A stretch of 64,000 nucleotides of DNA from Humulus lupulus (lineage: Eukaryota; Streptophyta; Magnoliopsida; Rosales; Cannabaceae), in NCBI RefSeq assembly GCF_963169125.1, contig NC_084799.1:67572143-67636142 (forward strand), written 5' to 3'. Below the pieces are notes generated by a model. It worked only from the letters and a program-made list of their open reading frames with translations. It searched no databases and had not been told where the DNA came from. Shown here one piece after another: positions 58,389 through 64,000 of this stretch (position 1 is its first letter; each line of letters begins with the position of its first letter). The position numbers and the translations under genes are program-made.

Positions 58389-59428
58389 GCTGCGGTGCAT
58401 CCCTGCGAACCCAGAATTTCCAACATTTCCTTTGAGCCAAATCCCTCAAAATTCACCCCAAACAACAACCAAACCTATAATTGATGAGTTCTAAACTCCT
58501 AACAACACATCACAGGCAGCATGTAACCCCAAAAATCCAAGCCAAAACCTCACCAAACTCAACATCCCCACCTTGAGCTCCAAAACATAAAAACACAAAG
58601 ACAAACCAGAATTTTCTCAAGAAAAGAGAGTGTAAATCCTTACCTCAGCTGTGCAATCCGACCCTATGCTGCTCCTAACCCAATTCTAGCTCCAACCTCC
58701 AATTTCTCAAGCTTTTACTTAAAAAAAATTCAAAACTTCACCAAGTGCCCAAGGGAGAAAGAGAGTAACGAGGGAGAGAGAGAAAGTTGAGTGTGTTTGA
58801 TGTTTATCAGTTTTGAAGGCTTCTCCTTAACTTGCTAAACTTATCCTAAGGCTTGGAAAAGACAAAAATGTCCTAGCCTAAATCATTGCTCTTTAATGCC
58901 CTTAAGGGCAAAATGGTCATTTGACACCACTTTCCCGCTAAACCTCAAATTCCATTTAAAATTCCCAATTAATCCCACTAATCTTCCAAACACTAATATT
59001 TCCCCCAATTAAAAATCATACTCCAATACCCCCAGCAATTTACCAAATTACTAAAATACCCCTAGGCTCACCCTGAGCGGAGTATTAATCCCTGATGTGA
59101 CTTTTCCACCAAATTGCTCACTAGAATCATCTCATGCCACACATCTCAAATATATCCACATAATAATGTGGCCCTACTAAAACAACACATATATTTACAT
59201 ATATACCCTCAGTGGGTCAAAATTACGAAAATGCCCTTTTTAACAAAAACGGGCCTATAAGCATATTTATTACACCTAAACATGCACAACTTGTCATATC
59301 ATAATATAACTCATAGAATTCACATATATAATCACAATTAAATCATAATAACACATAACATCCAATTATGCCCTCCTGGCACAGTAATCAAGGCACTAAG
59401 TCTTATTAGCAAAAGTTGGGACGTTACA
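58389..59428 (-). repeat. Gypsy LTR, minus strand, 5' end segment
   Basis: Minus-strand reading starts TGTAACGTCCC and continues with 'ctaataagacttagtgccttgatta', parallel to the start of the LTR at 55044. Together with 48180-48731 and 49724-50235 it forms one LTR of about 2.1 kb. Confidence 0.7.
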
Positions 59429-60276
59429 TGATAGATTATTGGTTTAACAATTTTTTATTTTATTTCAATTAAATTTGATGGAATATTACAAATATTTAAC
59501 AAAATATACTTTTAAAATCATTTAAAAAATATGATATGTTAGATATTCAATAAATATATTAATATAAATTCAAATATTATAAAATATCATTATTATAATA
59601 AAATTTAATGCATAATTTTAATTTTTTTTCTCAAATTTGTATAAGTTAATTTAATTATTAAATTCAATATATATATATATAAAAGTACAGATCTCATCTA
59701 ATAAAAATTAAGCTTTTAATAGAAATTTTATTATTTAATAAAATTTTGATTCTTAATGAATGAATTAAGTGATTAACAAATGTTAATAGATAATTTTCAA
59801 ATTTATATGAAAAAAATTAAGAAGAATTATTATTAGTATATATTATAAATATTTTATACTTTAACCATTTAGATGGGATATGTATAAAGTCACTTTTTAT
59901 ATATAAAAAAAAACTATTTACAATATTTTGTTTTAATTTTTTTTATATATTTATATATATACTAGGTGCAAGAAACGAACAATGCACATTTTCTTATATT
60001 TATTTAGAAATTTTATTAATTATTTTATCAAGTTTTTATGATTCTCATATAGTTTTAATTAAATAAAAATATATTATATATAAAAAAAAATGACATAAAT
60101 ATATTAAAAGAAAAATTAAACCAAAACATTATCTATGATTTTTTTTGTTAAAAAATAAGAATATGATAACTTTTTAAATCACAAGCTATCATATTCATGG
60201 TACAAAACATTTATGATATTACTCAAACTACATCTCAATGATTTGAAAAGCTTGTTTATTCTTGATAGAAGATAAA
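59429..60276. other. Unassigned, very AT-rich DNA
   Basis: No gene or named repeat. The left end of the next LTR must lie in or near the end of this stretch. Confidence 0.5.
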
Positions 60277-61029
60277 TGTTATTCTAATTTCTTATATACT
60301 TACATAGTCATACTATTTGTACACACACAACACCTATATATAACGTATTTTTGTATCCTAATTTCAGCATGAGTCTTTCACTGAGATCGTGTACAGGTCG
60401 CAAATAAATGCATGGAAGAAATAGCCAAGGAGTCCATGTATTTTCCATATAGACAACACGGTTGTACGAGCTAGGGATGCATAAATTGATAAGCGCGAGC
60501 TTATAATATTTATAAGGCACGACCTCCACAGTACGAGCTTGACGGTATATCTAGCTTGGGGTAATTTGAAGATATGGCGTATCCGCGGATCCCCGAAGAC
60601 CCGGATACTGTATATGATTGTTTATGATCAGCATGTGGTATTTAATGTCCCAGATATTAGGAGACTATTTATTTCGTGATCAGATCATATCCTAGTATAA
60701 ATGGGAATATTTCATACTAAATGTAATAAATGTGTAAATCCGTGATTGACTCACGCAGTTACCCAAACCTGTCCAAGGAATTTCTCTATAAATACTTAGA
60801 ATATTCGACAGGGAAGAGGACGATTATTCTGTAATACCGAAACTCTGTCAAAATAGAGAGAAAAGCAGTAATATTATAGACTCGTGGACTAGGTGGATTC
60901 TAACCACTGAACCACGTAAAAAGACCAGTGTTCTTGAGAGTTAATTATTTTTTACTTCGGTTTATCATCAAGCACTAATTCAACCTTGTTATTTTCTTAA
61001 TTCACTATTGGCGAAAAATCGCGTCAACA
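60277..61029 (+). repeat. 5' LTR of the third Tat element (left end uncertain)
   Basis: The right end ...GCGTCAACA is fixed by the primer site. A TATA box (ctataaatac) lies at about 60792, and the shared string 'gactcgtggactagg...ctgaaccacgtaaaaa' at 60880-60922. The left end was set at a TGTTATTC word. Any TG between about 60200 and 60400 is possible. Confidence 0.6.
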
Positions 61030-61032
61030 GTT

Positions 61033-61048
61033 TGGTGCTTTCATTGAG
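61033..61048 (+). other. Primer-binding site
   Basis: TGGTGCTTTCATTGAG, identical to the site at 10930. Confidence 0.7.
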
Positions 61049-61092
61049 TGTTAAGATTAGTGCTTTCATCAAAATCCTAATCAAATCTTATC

Positions 61093-63476
61093 ATGGTGGT
61101 CACTCGCTCGATGCACGACAATGAGATGGAACAGCCTGGTGGATAGGGGGCCCACCATACCACTATTTCAAATGAGCATGGCCCTGAAGTTCAGCAACGA
61201 CTGGGAAAGCAACCGGTGGGTCATGACGATAATAGGAATTCGGCGTCATTGTCGCCGAATCCAAACCCAGACTACTTAATTGTGGTAGAACTTGAAAACA
61301 TGCAGTTAAGAAGTCATCTTGCTAAGGCAAACAGGCAAACCGATGAGGTTTTGGCTCGGTTACCCCCTCTAGCAACCGACGTTAATGTCAGAAAGAGGCA
61401 AAGTGGGTGTCATAAGTCCCACAGGAATAACCAATCCAAACTAAGTCAGTCAGACAGAACTGCCACCCCAAGTTCTGTGCCCACAGGGCGAGATCGCCAA
61501 AATGCTTAACCTAGTGGCCCTCCCAGGGGTCATCGACAGGTCAGTCGATCGGTTAGAACTGTGACCCCAATTTCGGTACCACCATCGCACGTGCCTGGGA
61601 ATACCCATGGAAATCCACAAGGAGGAGTCGGAGCTGGTTCATAGAGACAAAATGTTCCGACCAACCCTCCTGCGTCTCGATCGAATCGCCAGACGCAAAG
61701 AGCTAGAAATGGTGGGGCGGAGCGACCACGGGCTAATTTAGTTCGCCCTGCTGGGAAAAGAATTGCCTCGCCAGTCAGGCATCCCCCATTACCCATTAAA
61801 CATCTGACACCACCTTGTTCTACACAGGACATTCTTGCCTATGGGGACAGCAGGAGAAATCCTCCTCCGTCTGCCCCTACTTATGTCCCACGGACACGTG
61901 TCAATAATCCAGATCCTCATCCTCAGCTCCGAGCAGTGAGCTTCGCTAATGGGAGTTATTGGATGAAAATCCATTGAAGTGACAGGTCCGAAGGTGATGT
62001 GAGAAATTTCCTGAGTTCGGCTCAGAGTCCTCGATTTGATCCACAGCCTGATCTGCGAGTTCGCCTAAACTCACAGAGAAGAAATTCAGCCCGAAATGAA
62101 GAAGTTAGTTACACTCGTCAAGGGGGAGGTCCTTTCAAAGTACGTGATAACGGGAATGTCCCACAAAACCAAGCCCGAACTTGGAGGGACTATAACCCCC
62201 CGAGCGCGTACAATGGGACGAGAGCTGTTGAACAGCCCCAGAATAACCAAGGAACCAAGGACCCAACCCTCGAAAGGTTAGCTCAGATGGAGAAGCTAAT
62301 GAAAAGGCTCTTATCAGAAAAAGAGAAAGATGAGTGCGATTTAGAGGATTAGCTCGAGCTTTTCGACCCAAATATTGCGGCGACTGCATTTCCACAGGGT
62401 TTTAGGATGCCACATTTGTCAAAGTTTCATGGAGACGGAGATTCGTCTGACCACTTGGGGATGTTCAACACCATGATGATGACCCACAACATCGGGCCCG
62501 AGCTAAAATGCCTAATATTCCCCTTGACTCTGATTGGGCCAGCTAGGCAATGGTTCAAACAATACAAGAGGCATTCAATCAGCTCGTGGAAGAGTTTTTC
62601 TGCCAATTTCAAGAGAGCATTCAAGCTTCTCAAGCAGCACGGATTAAGGTTGACTCTCCGGAAAATGTAAAGTAGAATCCTGGTGAACCTTTGAAAGCAT
62701 ATCTAAGTAGGTTTGCCAATGTTGTTGCACGAGCTAGAGATACCGATGAGAGTTCTAAGCTCATGGCAATGAGGACGGGAATCCTTGTTGGAGGCGTCCT
62801 GTGGCAAGAGCTACAGAGGAAAGGATTTAGTACTGTGGATGAGTTTTTGAAACGAACTCAAAGGTGGCTTAACCTAGAAGAGGCGCAAGCTTCCATCACA
62901 GGAACCAGCCAAGTCCCTGTCCAGCCCGTTGGAGTGGTAACGGATGCTGTAGCTATGGCTCAAACTGTTTCCCAGAACAACCAAGGGGGAAATAATAAGA
63001 GAAAGGGAAATGGTGAGGGCGACTAGAACGGAACAAAGAAAAACAAGTACGTGGAGAAATTTAAACCACTCTACACAACATATACCAATATCACAGACAC
63101 TAGAGAATGCATCTTCTTGGAAAATTCTACTCGCCTTTCATGGAAGAAACCAGAATCGTTAAAGAGTCAAAGGGCGAAGAGAGACCCTTCAAAATTCTGT
63201 CGATTCCATAATGATATCGGCCATAACACTGATGACTGTAGACACCTGAAGGATGAGATCGAGACTCTCATCAGGGTAGGACCTTTGGCTCAGTACGCTT
63301 GGAATCGATCAACTCCCAGTCAGCCCGCTGGACAAAACACTCCATCAGCTCCGGAAGCTCCAGTGAATCAAGCCAGAGCTCACATGAATCAGCACAACCC
63401 TCCTCTGATAACAGGAGGAGATATAGCCACCATTTTGGGAGGACCTCATCTGGCAGGAATGAGCAGAGGTGCCTAG
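61093..63476 (+). pseudogene. gag polyprotein of the third Tat element
   Basis: It starts at ATG 61093 (MVVTRSMHDNE) and stays in one frame, with stops near 61147, 61507, 61642, 61976 and 62350, to about 62640. There it shifts to the frame ending at 63476. The capsid region shows MPHLSKFHGDGDSSDHLGMF, ARQWFKQYKRHSISSWKSF and GEPLKAYLSRFANVVARA. The knuckle CRFHNDIGHNTDDC has the lineage's usual spacing, and GGDIATILGGPHLAGMS marks the end of gag. The many stops show long decay. Confidence 0.88.
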
Positions 63477-63549
63477 AAGAGATATGTCAACGAAATCCCA
63501 TGACGGAGTAGAGTTCATCCCATGACAACGGTTATCAAAATAGTAGTGA

Positions 63550-64000
63550 TTGGAAAAACAACCAATCATTTTTACGGAGGAAGATACTAGCCATGTCCAG
63601 TTCCCACATAACGATCCTCTGGTCATAACTATTCAGCTTGCTAACCGGAGAGTTAGGAGGACACTAGTAGATAATGGAAGTTCTGTGAATCTACTCTTTA
63701 GGCCCACCCTAGAGAAAATGGGATTGTCTATAACTGAGCTGAAGGCAACTTCCATGATTCTATATGGGTTTTCTGGTGAAAGGTCGGAAGCTATCATAAC
63801 AATCGAATTAGTGGTAACATTGGGTGAAGGTCCATGAACTGTCTCCAAGCTTCTTGAATTTGTGGTCATCGATTGTCCAGTTGCATACAATGCGATTTTG
63901 GGCCGACCTGCATTGATGGCGTTTGAAGCCATAACCTCTATCCGCCACCTAGCAATCAAATTCCCCTCATCTACGAGAATATGCATTGTCAGAGGCGATC
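63550..64000 (+). pseudogene. Aspartic protease domain of the third Tat element
   Basis: The active-site region is RRTLVDNGSSVNLLF, with Asp followed by Asn-Gly instead of the classic Ser/Thr-Gly, a form common in this lineage. The C-terminal signature VVIDCPVAYNAILGRPAL follows a TGA at 63835-63837. It is in a different frame from the gag end, so at least one indel separates them. The domain is cut by the window edge soon after. Confidence 0.85.

Larger units (their letters stand above)
60277..64000 (+). mobile_element. Third Tat-type gypsy element, 5' part
   Basis: LTR, primer site, gag and protease follow in order, and the element runs off the right edge. It shares primer site, gag start (MVVTR versus MVNTR) and an LTR motif with the other Tat elements. 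The LTR's left border is a guess. Confidence 0.85.

Overview
The window is nuclear DNA of a flowering plant, almost certainly a eudicot. It is AT-rich and dominated by nested plant transposable elements: Ty3/gypsy Tat, Athila and Tekay-like elements, copia, a FAR1-type Mutator-like element (MULE), CACTA, and a hAT-type MITE. Gene models have short GT-AG introns. No bacterial-style operons, rRNA, tRNA or CRISPR arrays were seen. The species cannot be named from the sequence alone.

Left third (1-24627): a nest of gypsy elements. The 3' part of a Tat-type element (1-6484, plus strand) ends in an LTR. That LTR abuts, inside a codon-matched stretch, the RNase H part of an older relative (6485-about 7470), so the first element is inserted in the second. 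Next comes a minus-strand Athila-like element (gag, primer site and one LTR, about 7480-24627). Its LTR is split by a complete but decayed 12.9 kb Tat element (9986-22927) that has both LTRs. Both Tat elements carry, between pol and the 3' LTR, an antisense gene with its own TATA box, a splice-donor-ended first exon, a 'putative gypsy type transposon' (Transposase_28-like) domain and a coiled-coil tail.

Middle (25471-42146): the most notable object, a candidate 16.7 kb MULE bounded by 39-bp perfect terminal inverted repeats in AT-repeat DNA. It carries four genes: a C48/Ulp1-like protease gene reading inward from the left, a FAR1/MuDR-type transposase on the minus strand, a plant-mobile-domain gene on the plus strand, and a second Ulp1-like gene reading inward from the right whose catalytic cysteine position looks like serine. 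A solo copia-like LTR sits inside it.

Right part (42147-64000): one plausible host gene (42978-43945, four exons, 177 aa, secreted, cysteine-containing, DUF7731-like), a copia remnant, a fold-back hAT-type MITE with a perfect 8-bp target duplication, then a second nest. There a minus-strand gypsy LTR (48180-59428) is split by a plus-strand LTR and by an 8.1 kb CACTA element with a 3-bp target duplication. The CACTA element in turn contains a 2.96 kb solo LTR with a 5-bp duplication. The window ends in a third Tat-type element (LTR, gag, protease), which runs off the right edge.

Nearly all element genes are broken by stops and frameshifts. The best-preserved coding regions are the MULE-borne genes and the 42978-43945 gene.
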